Part shown: positions 36,846 through 46,345 of the stretch, piece after piece
Position numbering within the stretch: the stretch's first letter is position 1
Layout: every line of letters starts with the position of its first letter
NCBI GenBank assembly: GCA_958296165.1
Contig: OY282447.1
Span: forward strand, 310,001 to 374,000
Direction of reading: 5' to 3'
DNA from: an uncultured Pseudomonadales bacterium
Lineage (GTDB): Bacteria; Pseudomonadota; Gammaproteobacteria; Pseudomonadales; Azotimanducaceae
Length of the DNA stretch: 64,000 nucleotides
Program-made: the position numbers and the translations under genes
Notes under the pieces: generated by a model
Databases searched by the model: none
Told to the model about the DNA's origin: nothing
Seen by the model: only the letters and a program-made list of their open reading frames with translations

Positions 36846-37206
36846 TTCGCGGGCCGGCGGCGAGGCGGCCCTGCGGGAGAAGGAGAAGGCGTCGGTCCGC
36901 GCCAAGGCGGAGCATCCGTTCTTCTACGTGAAGCGGATGTTCGGGTACGGCAAGGTTCGCTACCGCGGGCTGCACAAGAACATGCGGCGGATCGCGCTGC
37001 TGCTGGGCTTCGCCAACCTGCTGATCGCCGAGCGGAGTCTGGCGGCGTGACCGCGGCGCCCGTGCGCCCGGAGTGCGGCCGAAGCGCCAGAAACGGCGGA
37101 GAAAGGCCGAAACCGCGCCTTTTCGACCGTTCGGCACGGAATCGCTGCCGAAACCGCCTCTGGGGCCACTTCTGGCGGTCGATCGGCGCTTTGTTCAGGC
37201 CTTCCC
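36846..37206 (+). mobile_element. IS5-family element, 3' fragment
   Basis: The frame ending at 37050 encodes a transposase C-terminus (HPFFYVKRMFGYGKVRYRG, then LHKNMRRIALLLGFANLLIA). The right end at 37191-37206 is TTGTTCAGGCCTTCCC, the inverted form of a typical IS5-group terminus (GGGAAGG). The N-terminal part is missing. The complementary 5' fragment of a similar element is at 45816-46028. Confidence 0.75.
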
Positions 37207-37251
37207 TAACCTGATAGACGCCTCCCCCAACGACTACCGACGCTCGAACCC

Positions 37252-37660
37252 ATGACCAGCTACGCCTACGTCCGGACGCGCCAGCTCCCCTTCGCCTCCC
37301 TCGGCAACGCGACCCGCCACGCTCGCGGAGACGACGCCCGCCGCCGCGACGACGCCGACGACACCCGCGCCGTCGTCGCCAAGCGCAGCGCAGACCACCC
37401 GGCCAACGACTACGTCGCGCTCTACAAGGCGCACAAGCGCCGCCACGGGGCCAGCGAGTACGGCAAGTACGCTCCGGTCCGCCACTTGCTGGTCGGCGTC
37501 TCCCCGACCGCCCTCGGCGGCGACGGACACGATCCGCAGTCGACGGCCGTGCGCAGGCTCCTGACCGCCGCCCGCGAGTGGCCGAGCGCGAGTTCGGCGG
37601 CCCTTTACGCATCGTCGCGTTGCTACCGGGCTAGTGCCCGGAACCTAGAGGACGCCTGAT
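37252..37660 (+). pseudogene. MobV/Pre-type plasmid mobilisation protein, N-terminal fragment
   Basis: 135 codons begin MTSYAYVRTRQLPFASLGN, and ADHPANDYVALYKAHKRRHG follows, resembling the start of MobV (Pre/Mob) relaxases, which nick plasmid DNA at oriT. The C-terminal two thirds are absent, and after about 37610 the frame runs into unrelated sequence. The fragment directly follows an IS5 end. A fragment of an integrated plasmid or mobilisable element is the likely source. Family assignment is moderate. Confidence 0.45.
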
Positions 37661-37752
37661 AGCCCCTCTGCCAGTTGTAGTGAAACAGTGAACCAGTACA
37701 CTCCTTGCTCGGCTTCCATGCTGTGCTATGGAACGCATGAGATCGCCCATCT

Positions 37753-39585
37753 ATGAACTCGCTAAGGTCGATGGCAAACAACGCACGCACAGCGGCATTA
37801 ATCGCGGTTCTCGTCACGACAAGCGCTTGTTCACCCCCCCCCCCGGGGGCGGGGGTGGCGGCGAGTGCCCCAGAGCCCGGGGCGCAGACGATACTGCGAA
37901 CTCATCTGTACGCGCTGGAGACCGAAACCTACTCGCTTGAGCCGTTCACCGGGTCGGGCGGCGCAATGGAGGTACTGGGCGGCGACCTGCTCATCGCCAC
38001 GCCGCGAGGCCGACTCGTCCTCATGACGCCGGACGGCCGCGTCTCGTATCTCGACGGCCAAGTTCCGATGGACGGGGAGGCGGAAATCGAAATTCCCTCG
38101 CGCCGCGCCCGGGTGGCAGACATTCTGCTGAAGGAGCATTCGCCCGGGCGCTTCGAGCTGTTCGCTTCCTACCACTACTTCACCGGCGAGTGTTTCCTGT
38201 TTCGGGTGTCATCCACGACGCTGCTTCGAGACGGGCAGCATGTGGAGGCGTCAAATGCTTGGAGGACGGTTTTCGATGCACGGCCCTGCTTCCGACCGGG
38301 ATTCGGCGGGCATGAAGCTGGGGGCCGCATGTTGACGGATGGCCCGGACCACCTCCTGGTCTTAGTGGGCAATCACAGCGCGGACGATGATGAACTTCTG
38401 GATGACGAGGGCAGTCTGGGTAAACTTCTCCGCATCGAGATACGCACCGGCACCGCCGTGCCACTGACGCGCGGGCATCGCAATCCGCAAGGGTTGGCAC
38501 GCGACGCGGCGGGCGACCTGTGGGCCGCCGAACACGGACCGCGCGGGGGCGACGAACTCAACCTGCTCGAAACTGGTCGGCACTATGGCTTTCCGCAGGT
38601 CAGCTACGGTGTCCCGTATCCGAATCAGTCCGCTCCGCCCGGAAAGGAAGGCCGGCACGACGGCTTCACGCGGCCCGTTTTCGCATGGGTACCGTCGCCG
38701 GGAATCTCCGCTCTGGTGGTGAACGACCGCCGGGCGTTCCCCCTGTGGGACGACGATCTGCTGATCGCCTCGCTGAGCGGAACGTCGTACATTGAACATA
38801 TTCCCGGCGGCCACTCGATCTTCCGGGTACGCCGTCGAGGCCGGGTCATCCAGTATGTCGAGAGGATCTTGGTCGGCGACGGATCGATTCGCGACCTGAC
38901 CTTCCTGCCGGACGGCCGTCTGGCCCTCCTGCTCGATTCGGGCCGGGTCAAACTGTTGCGCCGCATCGACGAGGATCGCGTCGCCATACTGACCTGCGCC
39001 ACCTCCCGGCTGTTCGTTCTACGTTGCGCCCGGTGCCACTCCCTGAGCGAGAAAACCCATGGCGCCGGGCCACATCTCGTGGGCGCGCTCGGCCGGCGCG
39101 CGGGCGCAGTAGAGGGCTTCGCCGGGTTCTCGGACGCCCTGCGGTCCCTTAACCGGGCCTGGACGCCCCGCGACATGGCGCGGTACCTCGTGGACCCGCA
39201 GGGGTTCGCTCCCGGAACCGCCATGACCGCCTCGGCGGTTACCGCGGAGGAGGCCCGACAGATCGTGGGACTTATCGGCGGCCTCGGTGCCATCAAAGGT
39301 CTCCGTGTCGGCGCCGAGGAACGGGCGGACGGTACCCTCGCCAAAAGAGCGATATCGGGCCTCAAGCCCGGACTGAAGTACGATGCGCAACTCCGTACGC
39401 GGGCTGCGAACGGCAAGGTGGCGTACAGCGAGGTCGTCGCCGCTGTCCCGGACAGCTACGGCGGCTTCGTGTTGCGCTGGGAAGCGCTGGAGCGGGAGGT
39501 ATGCGCCACCCACGAGTTCCGGCTGCGGGCGGATGGGGAAACAGAATGGCGGCCATGGCGCAAGTTCGTTCCCCTAGTCGAGTAG
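37753..39585 (+). CDS. PQQ-dependent sugar dehydrogenase-like lipoprotein with cytochrome c domain
   Basis: 610 residues. The signal peptide is LIAVLVTTSAC, a lipobox, so this copy is membrane-anchored. A poly-proline stretch follows, encoded by eleven C in a row (37834-37844). The propeller has GHRNPQGLARDAAGDLWAAE and HGPRGGDELNLL. The heme site is CARCHS with PGTAMTASAV downstream, and a fibronectin-like end has VCATHEFRLRADGETEWRPW. It is a near copy of the gene at 31783 but in opposite orientation. ATG 37753 is used; an ATG at 37774 is also possible. Confidence 0.87.
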   Translation: MNSLRSMANNARTAALIAVLVTTSACSPPPPGAGVAASAPEPGAQTILRTHLYALETETYSLEPFTGSGGAMEVLGGDLLIATPRGRLVLMTPDGRVSYLDGQVPMDGEAEIEIPSRRARVADILLKEHSPGRFELFASYHYFTGECFLFRVSSTTLLRDGQHVEASNAWRTVFDARPCFRPGFGGHEAGGRMLTDGPDHLLVLVGNHSADDDELLDDEGSLGKLLRIEIRTGTAVPLTRGHRNPQGLARDAAGDLWAAEHGPRGGDELNLLETGRHYGFPQVSYGVPYPNQSAPPGKEGRHDGFTRPVFAWVPSPGISALVVNDRRAFPLWDDDLLIASLSGTSYIEHIPGGHSIFRVRRRGRVIQYVERILVGDGSIRDLTFLPDGRLALLLDSGRVKLLRRIDEDRVAILTCATSRLFVLRCARCHSLSEKTHGAGPHLVGALGRRAGAVEGFAGFSDALRSLNRAWTPRDMARYLVDPQGFAPGTAMTASAVTAEEARQIVGLIGGLGAIKGLRVGAEERADGTLAKRAISGLKPGLKYDAQLRTRAANGKVAYSEVVAAVPDSYGGFVLRWEALEREVCATHEFRLRADGETEWRPWRKFVPLVE

Positions 39586-39599
39586 GCCCGGCTTGCATC

Positions 39600-39943
39600 C
39601 GGAGAACCAAGCGGCAGGCAATCTCGGTGGAGCTGGAAGTACGGCGACAAGGCCGAGCGCCCCGGCCAGCTCGTCCAACGCGCCGCTTGCGGCGCGCATC
39701 GACCACATGACCTTCTCCCGCGACGGCCAGACCATCAAGGAGTTCCGGCGGACTCTTTGAGTCCGCGCCATCTGCCCCGTCAGCCGGTTCATGGTCGCGC
39801 GCGTCTTCTCTCGCGTGCTGCTTGCAGCGCGCCGCCACAACTACGAACGCACTCGGCCCTGTGCTGGCTCAGGCCCTCGACTACCTCGCCCCCAACGAGA
39901 ACCTCATCGCTCGGGAGGCCGCCTAGCCCCAGTGCCATATCTA
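39600..39943 (+). pseudogene. Integrase-type transposase relic, internally deleted, with nested ISAs1 element
   Basis: Separate frames give KYGDKAERPGQLVQ, then HMTFSRDGQTIKEFR, then AICPVSRFMVARVFSR and finally LDYLAPNENLIAREAA with a stop. These are the expected successive blocks of an integrase-core transposase, but the catalytic middle is missing and the frame changes several times. The 3' flank of the relic, ending in ACTGAACCAGT, is cut by the ISAs1 element at 39954 and resumes at 41974. Confidence 0.65.
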
Positions 39944-39953
39944 CTGAACCAGT

Positions 39954-41973
39954 CAGGGCTATCCCAAAGTTGACGCCAAGTCGTTGAGGCGGTTGGAGAA
40001 GCAGGACGCTCTGGACATTCGCTGGCGGATGGTTCAGGATGGGCGCGTCGTGGCTGTCGCGAGGAGTCGTGGGAAGGTCGAGCGCGAGGGGGTTGGCGCT
40101 GTCGGAGGTGTCGGTGCGTCCGGCGGTCGGCGGCGCGGAGCGGGCGGAATGGGACCGGCTGATGGAGAGGCACCACTACCTGGGGTTTCGATGTCTGTTC
40201 GGGGGCGGGGTCCGTCACGTCGCGGAGACGGCGGACGGACGCTGGCTGGCGCTGGCTGGCTGGCAGCCGGGGGCGTTCAAGGTGAAGGCGCGGGACGCCT
40301 GGATCGGCTGGGCGCCGGAGCAGCAGTTCCGGCGTCTGCGGCTGGTGGCGAACAACACGCGCTTCCTGATCCTGCCGGGCGCGGGGGCGCGGAACCTGGC
40401 GTCGCGGGTGCTGTCGCTGTCGCTGCGGCGTCTGTCGTCGGACATGGAGGCGGCGCTGGGGCATCCGGCGCTGGTGGCGGAGACGTTCGTGGATCCGTCT
40501 CGTTTCGAGGGGACGTGCTACCGGGCGTCGAACTGGGTCGAGCTGGGGGAGACGCGGGGCTACGCGAGGTCGCATGGCGAGTGGGTGGCGCACGGGCGGC
40601 CGAAGCGGGTGTTCGTTCGGCCGCTGTCGCGCGGGGCGCGGGAGGCGCTGCGCGGGCTGGACGAGCCGGCGCCGCTGCCGTCGCAGTCGCCGTCCGGGCC
40701 GCCTTCGGACGCGCGGCTGCGCAGCCTGTGCGACTTTCTGCGCCAGGTGCCGGAGCATCGCCGGCGGCGCGGCCTGCGGCATTCGCTGGCGACGGTGCTG
40801 GCGGTGTCCGCGGCCGCGAAGCTGGCGGGGGCGCGGGGGCCGACGGCGATCGCCGAGTTCGCGGCCCGGCTGACGCAGCGCCAGCTGGCGGCGGTCAGGG
40901 CGTTCCGCAGCCCGACGACCGGGCGATTCACGCCGCCGTCGAAGTCCTGCGTCCACCGCGTGCTGTCGGAACTCGACCCCGACGCCCTGGACGACGCGGC
41001 GCGGCGCTTCGGCGCCGCCGAACCGTCCCGGCGGCCCCGACCCGGACCGCATGTTCGTCGCCGCGGTCGAGCACGGCAGCGGCGTGGTGCGCGGCCAGGT
41101 CGCCTCCGACGGCGCCGGCGGCGAGATCGAAGGCGCCCGCCGGCTGCTGCGCGGGATCGGCGTGGCCGGCCGCGTCGTCACCCTCGACGCGCTGCACAGC
41201 TGCCCGAACACCGCCCGGCTGATCGTCGACGGCGGCGGCGACTGCGTCGTGCCGGTCAAGAACAACCGCCCGACGCTGCTCGACGACCTCCGCATCCTCG
41301 ACTGGGACGGCGCCGCGTCCCGCCGCGCCGCCGACAAGGGCCACGGGCGGCTGGAGGAGCGCGTCTGCTCCGTCGTGCCCCTCGACGGCGTGCCCGACGA
41401 GGTCGCGGCGCTGCCCGGCCGCCGCCAGGCGTTCCGCGTCGTCCGGCGCCGCACCGTCCTCAAGTCCGGCAGGACCTCCGAAGAGACCGTGCACGGCCTG
41501 ACCTCGCTCCCGCCCCGGCGCGCCGGCGCTTCCGACATCCTCGCCCTCAACCGCGGACACTGGGAGATCGAGAACCGCGTCCACTACGTCCGCGACTTCT
41601 CCTTCGACGAGGACCGCTCGCGCGTCCGCGCCGGCAGGCTGCCGCGCAACCTCGCCTGCCTCTCCAACGCCGCCATTTCCATCGTCCGCATGCGCGGACG
41701 CTTCCGGCGCCAGCCCCAGGCGCACCGCCACTACGCCGCCAGGCAGGCCGACGCCCTGCGCGAAGTGCTCGCCCCGGCCTTCTGACCCGACCCTGCCAAA
41801 GGACGGCGGCGCGCGTCGGGCCGCCCCGCGGCCGACTCGCAGCCAGCCGCTCGAAACGAAGCGCCGGCGACTCGGAAAACCGCTCGCCCGCCGGACTCCG
41901 TGCCAGTCGAATGCCATCCAGGCAACCAGCCCGAGCCGAACGCCCGCCAAGCGCCGACAACAGGATGGCCCTA
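39954..41973 (+). mobile_element. ISAs1-family insertion sequence with 11-bp target duplication
   Basis: The element is 2020 bp. Its ends are CAGGGCTATCC (left) and, inverted, TAGGGCCATCC (right). The bases ACTGAACCAGT stand directly outside both ends (39943-39953 and 41974-41984), a target-site duplication. Ends and transposase agree with the ISAs1 family. It is nested in an older integrase-type IS relic. Confidence 0.85.
40039..41785 (+). pseudogene. ISAs1 transposase fused to an N-terminal DruA-like (DUF4338) domain, disrupted
   Basis: Residues 1-210 (MERHHYLGFRCLFGGGVRH, WLALAGWQPGAFKVKARDAW, ETFVDPSRFEGTCYRASNW) match the DUF4338 domain known from Druantia protein DruA. Then comes an ISAs1-type N-terminal domain (LCDFLRQVPEHRRRRGLRH). 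Near 41030 the frame changes and the part holding the VDGK motif is absent. The DDE-type remainder continues in the frame 41051-41785 (MFVAAVEHGSGVVRGQ, RGHWEIENRVHYVRDFSFDE). The long open frame that continues to 42018 is not the coding one after 41030. The transposase is probably inactive. Confidence 0.8.
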
Positions 41974-42035
41974 ACTGAACCAGTTCAGTTAATTGACACC
42001 TGCGGTAGGTGGCCGTAATGTCCGCCACATGAAAT
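41974..42035 (+). repeat. IS-end-like repeat, copy B
   Basis: It reads ACTGAACCAGTTCAGTTAAT, then TTGACACCTGCGGTAGG and TAATGTCCGCC. It shares these blocks with copy A (655-738, inverted) and copy C (50424-50494). It is the right flank of the ISAs1 insertion and the outer end of the integrase relic. Confidence 0.55.
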
Positions 42036-42290
42036 CCGCCCAGGCCATCGCAACCATGCGCGCCCATCGCGCCGCCGCGGGCCTCGATTGGCAAGGCTTC
42101 GGCATCCAGGCGCAGGCGCAGTATCGCGGCGGCAGCCCCGAGCGTTGGCGCAATCACGCCGGTCGTTGGCAAGCGCTCGGCTGCAAGCATCTCGCCATCG
42201 CCACGCAATGCCGGCAACGTAAGCGTGGAGGATCACCTGGCCGCAGCACGCGAGTATTTCAACGCCGTGGGCGAACTGGCGGCTGCTTAA
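42030..42290 (+). pseudogene. LLM-class flavin oxidoreductase C-terminal fragment, frameshifted
   Basis: One frame reads GLDWQGFGIQAQAQYRGG, then RWQALGCKHLAIAT. The neighbouring frame continues NAGNVSVEDHLAAAREYFNA to a stop at 42290. This is the end of an F420/FMN-dependent luciferase-like oxidoreductase. The N-terminal three quarters are missing and the frame is broken near 42213. It is unrelated to the glycan genes. Confidence 0.6.
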
Positions 42291-42914
42291 AGCCGCCGTG
42301 CTGCAACTGATCGACTTAACGCTGCACCGCAGCGATCGGGCGCTGTTCGAGCGCCACGTGGGGATTGCGAGAAATCCATAGGGTCGCCTCGTTCCGCCTT
42401 GCGGTGGGCGCGCAGCACCACTACCGGATGCTCCACCTTGGCGATGGTGCCCGTGATGTCGCGACCGGTGCTGCCATGTAGATGGAGGCTTCTCCCAAGG
42501 GCCGGCAAGCCAATACGAACCATCGCTCTGCGGCAGCAGAACACCTCATCGGCGGATTGCCAAGCGTTGCGCCGGCCTGCCACCGGTGTTGTCTCTTTTT
42601 CCGATCTTACCCAGAATACGGGCGCTGTGATGGACGTCCTACCTTCCCTTCCCTCTGCGGAGCGCCGAGTTCGACCGCGCTCCAGAACAAGCCGTGAACC
42701 AAGCGCTTGGCACTAAGTCTTTGTGGCTCCACCGCCTTTGGGCGCTGGTGCGGCTTTGCTCTGCGCCATTTTGGCCTCAGGCGTCTATTGCGGCGAATCA
42801 AGGAGAGCAAATGGTCGAGGGCTATCCCCGGCTCGGCGCCTTTGAGGCGGTCCGCGCCGAGGCCGCAGGGGTGTCGCCCAGATTCGCCTCCGAGCTGTCG
42901 CGGCGGCTCGCGTT
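42291..42914. other. Gene-poor stretch
   Basis: Only short frames occur here, on both strands, and none shows a family signature that I can support. The last 100 bases read MVEGYPRLGAFEAVRAEAAG in one frame, ending beside the start of the GT39-like gene. I regard the stretch as decayed sequence between mobile-element relics. Confidence 0.4.
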
Positions 42915-42929
42915 GTGAATGGCAGGGAC

Positions 42930-45294
42930 ATGAATAAGATGACCACGCCGGAGGTCGCCGCGCCGATGGGTCGCTGGTGCGCTCTGGCCGCCCGCTGTCT
43001 GAATCGGGTGGGGGCAGTAACTCTGCCTTCCCGGCTGCACAACGCGCTGTTCGTCCTGTTCATCGGGGGCATCCTGGCCTACGGGGCCGGGTTCGCCTGG
43101 TACATGCTCGACCGCTTCGATCTCATCAACCTTATCTCCAACACGCACGACGACGCCTTCTACTATTTCCAGATCGCCAGCAACCTGGCCCTGGGGAAGT
43201 TCTCCACCTTCGACGGCGGCATCACGCGCACCAACGGATACCACCCGATCTGGCTGCTTCTGACCACGCCGTTCCACTGGGTATTCGACAAGGAAGCGGC
43301 GCTGTTCGCCATCAAGGCGTTCGAGATCATGCTGATCGCCGGCGGCGTGGCCCTCGTCGCCGCGGCCGCCTGGCTGGCGCGCATGCCGTGGGTTCTGATG
43401 TTCGCCGCGCTGCCGACGCTCTACCACATCCCCTTCTTGATTGCGGGATTGGAAGCGGCGGCGGCGCTGTTCATGCTGGGCCTGTTCATTCTCACCGCCG
43501 GCCTCTTCGCCCGAAGCCCGATGCGGTGGCAGTGGCCGTTGGCCGCGGTGGCCTTCGCCCTGCCCTGGGTGCGTCTGGAGTACATAGCCATATCGCTGGC
43601 GACGACAGCGGCGCTGTGCCTCGTCGAGTGGTCGAGGCAGGAGCGAGCGCCCAGTACGCCACTCGGAGAGCGGCTCGTTCCGCGCTTCCCGTCAAGGCGC
43701 TTACCCCGTTTCTCGCCGCCGGTGCGGGCATCCTGGTGTACTTCGCCTACAACCGGCTCGTCTTCGGCGGCATCGTGCCTGTGAGCGGCGCGGTCAAGCT
43801 GATGTGGTCGCAGCGGTCATGGGAGCGGGAAGGCGGATACAACTTCGTTCAGAACTTCCGGGACGTCTTGCAGACTCCCGCCTTCGATTACGAGCTGCTG
43901 GTCGCACTGGAGGTCTGCGCCTATGTCGTTCTGGTCTGGTGGTTCTCCGGCCGCTCCCGGAGTCGAAAAGATTGGCTTCTGCTGGCCTTCCTGGTGGGCG
44001 TGTTCGGTTTGGCGGCCGGCCATATGGCCCAATTCGCACACGCTGTTCTCACGACTCACCCTTCCAGGTGCCGTGGCCTTGGTACTTTATCCCGGCGTAC
44101 CTGATGATGGCGCTGATTGTTCCCGTACGATGTTACGTCCTCATTTACTTCATTCGCCGGTTCATCGGGTCGAAGTCGCAGCACGCGACCAACATCCTGA
44201 GTTTGGGCATCGTCCTTACGGGCGCGGCCTTGCTGTCTATCAAGGCCGATTTCACCGAGCCATTCCAGCGTGTTGAAGCGATCAGTGTCTCAACCAGAAC
44301 TGACGACAAGTGGATTAGGGCCGTCTCTTACAACGAATGGACTGAAGCTGTCTATGGGGGTACGCAGCTCATGAATCGCGTGCTTCCCGAGGGCAGCGTG
44401 GTCGGGGCGTGGGACGCCGGCGTCATCGGGTACTTCTCGCGCTTTCCAGTGGTGAACCTGGATGGCCTAGTCAACTCCTACGACTATTTCCACGCGAGAA
44501 ACTCGGCTAGAGACGGATATGCTCCTCTCTCTCGAGAACTCGGGGTAACTCATTTTGCCACAGATACGCGCTTTGAAGGTTCACCACTGGATATCCTCAA
44601 TAGATGGGAACTCCAACTATGGCCCATCGGTCTGCCGGCAGATGAAGATGCCGTCGCCAATACTTGGGAGAGGATTGAACCCCACTTCGACCATCAGTCG
44701 GATGGCGTCGGGCTGATCGTAGACGGCCGGCTGGCGCTGGCGTTCGTCAGGAATTGCGCGCCGAACGAGTTGACAGTGTTGTCCTGGGTTGGCCTAGGAG
44801 AGGAAACGGTCGCCACAGACTGGACGCAAACGGGGCCGTGCGTGGCCGCGTTCGTGCTGCCCCGCAATGTGCGCCAACCTGTCAGTGTAGAAATATCGGA
44901 TGTCTCTCTGGGCGATCATCTGGCAAGACTGCTCGGAGACAGCCCGCCAGCAATCCGCTCCGACTGGGACGTGTATCTCGTCGAGAACAGCCTCGTCTAC
45001 AACAAGGAGCAGTGCATCCCGGAGGACGCCGGAAGAACATTCTTCCTCCACTTGGATCCGGTTGACATGAACGACTTCCCCAGCCAGCGCACGCAGCACG
45101 GCTTCGACAACCTGGACTTCGCTTTCGGAGATCAGCGTATCCCCGTCAAGGAAGGCACCTGCACAGCGGTGCGGGCGCTGCCTGATTACGCCATCGCCGC
45201 GATCCGCACCGGCCAGTTCACCGGCGAGGATCGGATCTGGGAGGGCAGTCTCGATGTTGTCGAGCCGGCGGATGACGGGAAGGCCGCGCAATGA
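42930..45294 (+). pseudogene. GT39-like membrane glycosyltransferase with one RTGQF domain, two frameshifts
   Basis: Frame 1 (from ATG 42930, or GTG 42915) gives the N-terminal segment NALFVLFIGGILAYGAGF and NTHDDAFYYFQIASNLALGK, the acidic first loop of GT39-type enzymes. Near 43650 coding moves to a second frame (ALTPFLAAGAGILVYFAYNR, then WWFSGRS). Near 44045 it moves to a third (FQVPWPWYFIPAYLMMALIV) that runs to 45294. The third part ends in a soluble region and one RTGQF domain (LPDYAIAAIRTGQF). Read together it is about 790 residues. Two indels make it a pseudogene unless they are assembly errors. Confidence 0.75.
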
Positions 45295-45378
45295 GGCGCA
45301 ATGAACGGCCGGGGCGAAACAGCACTGCTAGTTCGAGCCACATCAGGGTACATGGCCTCGATCAGGTCCGCGTTACTT

Positions 45379-45610
45379 CTAGTTCACCACCTTGCGCTTG
45401 AGCTTCTGCGTCGGCGTGAGCTCGTTGTCTTCCGGGTTCAGCAGTTGATCGATCAAGCGGAACTTCTTGATCGTCCCCACGCGAGCGAAATTCGCGTTCA
45501 CGCGCTCGATCTCGGTGCCCACCAGATCCTCCACTCGGCGGTGCGGCACAGGCTCGTGTAGTTGGTGCGGCCATGCGACGCAAGCGCCGGCACCCGTGTT
45601 GGAATCGCCG
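45379..45610 (-). pseudogene. Long-chain acyl-CoA synthetase C-terminal fragment
   Basis: The minus strand ends GTIKKFRLIDQLLNPEDNEL, TPTQKLKRKVVN and stop, preceded by EIERVNANFARV and, in a neighbouring frame, NYTSLCRTAE. These are the last blocks of AMP-forming long-chain fatty-acid CoA ligases. The adenylation core is absent and the frame is broken near 45540. A relic of a housekeeping gene brought in or left by rearrangement. Confidence 0.65.
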
Positions 45611-45815
45611 TATTGGCCGGAGGGTCCTGGGGACGCCGGCGCAGCTGAGGCCGTGGCCGAACGCTTTTGTCGCACCCGCGACGGTATGTTCGCGAGCACA
45701 TTTTACACCTCGTGTTACGGTTGCGAAGAACTTCATTCGAGCACTGCGATGAGCGACACCCGACCCGAAATGAGACGGCGACATGCCCGTCGACGCCATC
45801 GGGAGCGCGGCGCCT

Positions 45816-46028
45816 TCGGATAGTGCGGGCGGATCACCTCCTCCAGCTCCGACCACGGAACCAGCCTCTCTATCCGCTCCAGAAACTTCTCCCGCCGCGT
45901 CTTCCGCTTCTTCGCCGAGTACTCCAACTCCGCGAACGTCGACTGGGTCGCTTCCGTCATCGAATGCCTCTCCTAGTGGTCAACGCGCCTATTGTCCCAG
46001 CATCGCCGACACTTGTTCAGACCTTCCC
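45816..46028 (-). mobile_element. IS5-family element, 5' fragment
   Basis: From 45960 the minus strand reads TQSTFAELEYSAKKRKTRRE, then KFLERIERLVPWSELEEVIR, the N-terminus of IS5-type transposases, and then loses frame. The outer end at 46012-46028 is CTTGTTCAGACCTTCCC, the inverted form of an IS5 terminus. It lies directly against a GT4 remnant, so this IS probably took part in its truncation. Confidence 0.7.
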
Positions 46029-46310
46029 TAGCGGCGGCGCTCATCGCATGCGGGCACCGGGCAGACCTAGTAGTGCCCCGCTTCGCGGGAGACTACCGGG
46101 CCGCAGTTCCGCGTGGACTGCGACTGTATCGGGGGCGGCTTCCTCATACCGACAGGACGTTCCTGAAAGAATTCCAACGCTCGGGCGCAGGAGTGACGGC
46201 TGGGCCGTTCCGGTGGTGGTCACGGTGCAAAACAACATCGCTGCCGACTATCCGCCGGGGTTGGCCGGCAACTTACTCGACATCGACGGCCTAGGCGTTG
46301 ACGCTGGTGT
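46029..46310 (+). pseudogene. GT4 glycosyltransferase remnant, internally deleted
   Basis: One frame reads AALIACGHRADLVVPRFAGD, then YRAAVPRGLRLYRGRLPHTD, as in the GT4 genes at 10638 and 13944. A deletion then joins this to AVPVVVTVQNNIAADYPPG in another frame. The donor-binding half is absent. This is a fifth relative of the 10-15 kb GT4 group, over 30 kb away from it. Confidence 0.75.
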
Positions 46311-46326
46311 CAGGTGCCGATTGGGA

Positions 46327-46345
46327 ATCTAATGCAACAGTAGGG
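46327..46345 (+). repeat. Solo IS1380 terminal repeat
   Basis: AATCTAATGCAACAGTAGGG is almost the same as the right end of the IS1380 element at 46708-48452 (AATCTAATGCAACAATAGGG) and lies in the same orientation. No transposase remains with it. It may mark a deleted second copy. Confidence 0.55.

Noticed and set aside
36846..37050. Intact small transposase gene
   Set aside because: Only the C-terminal part of an IS5 transposase is present and the upstream codons belong to unrelated debris.
41230..42018. Continuation of the DruA-transposase frame to 42018
   Set aside because: After about 41030 the translation is Arg/Pro-rich nonsense, while the transposase motifs continue in another frame to 41785.
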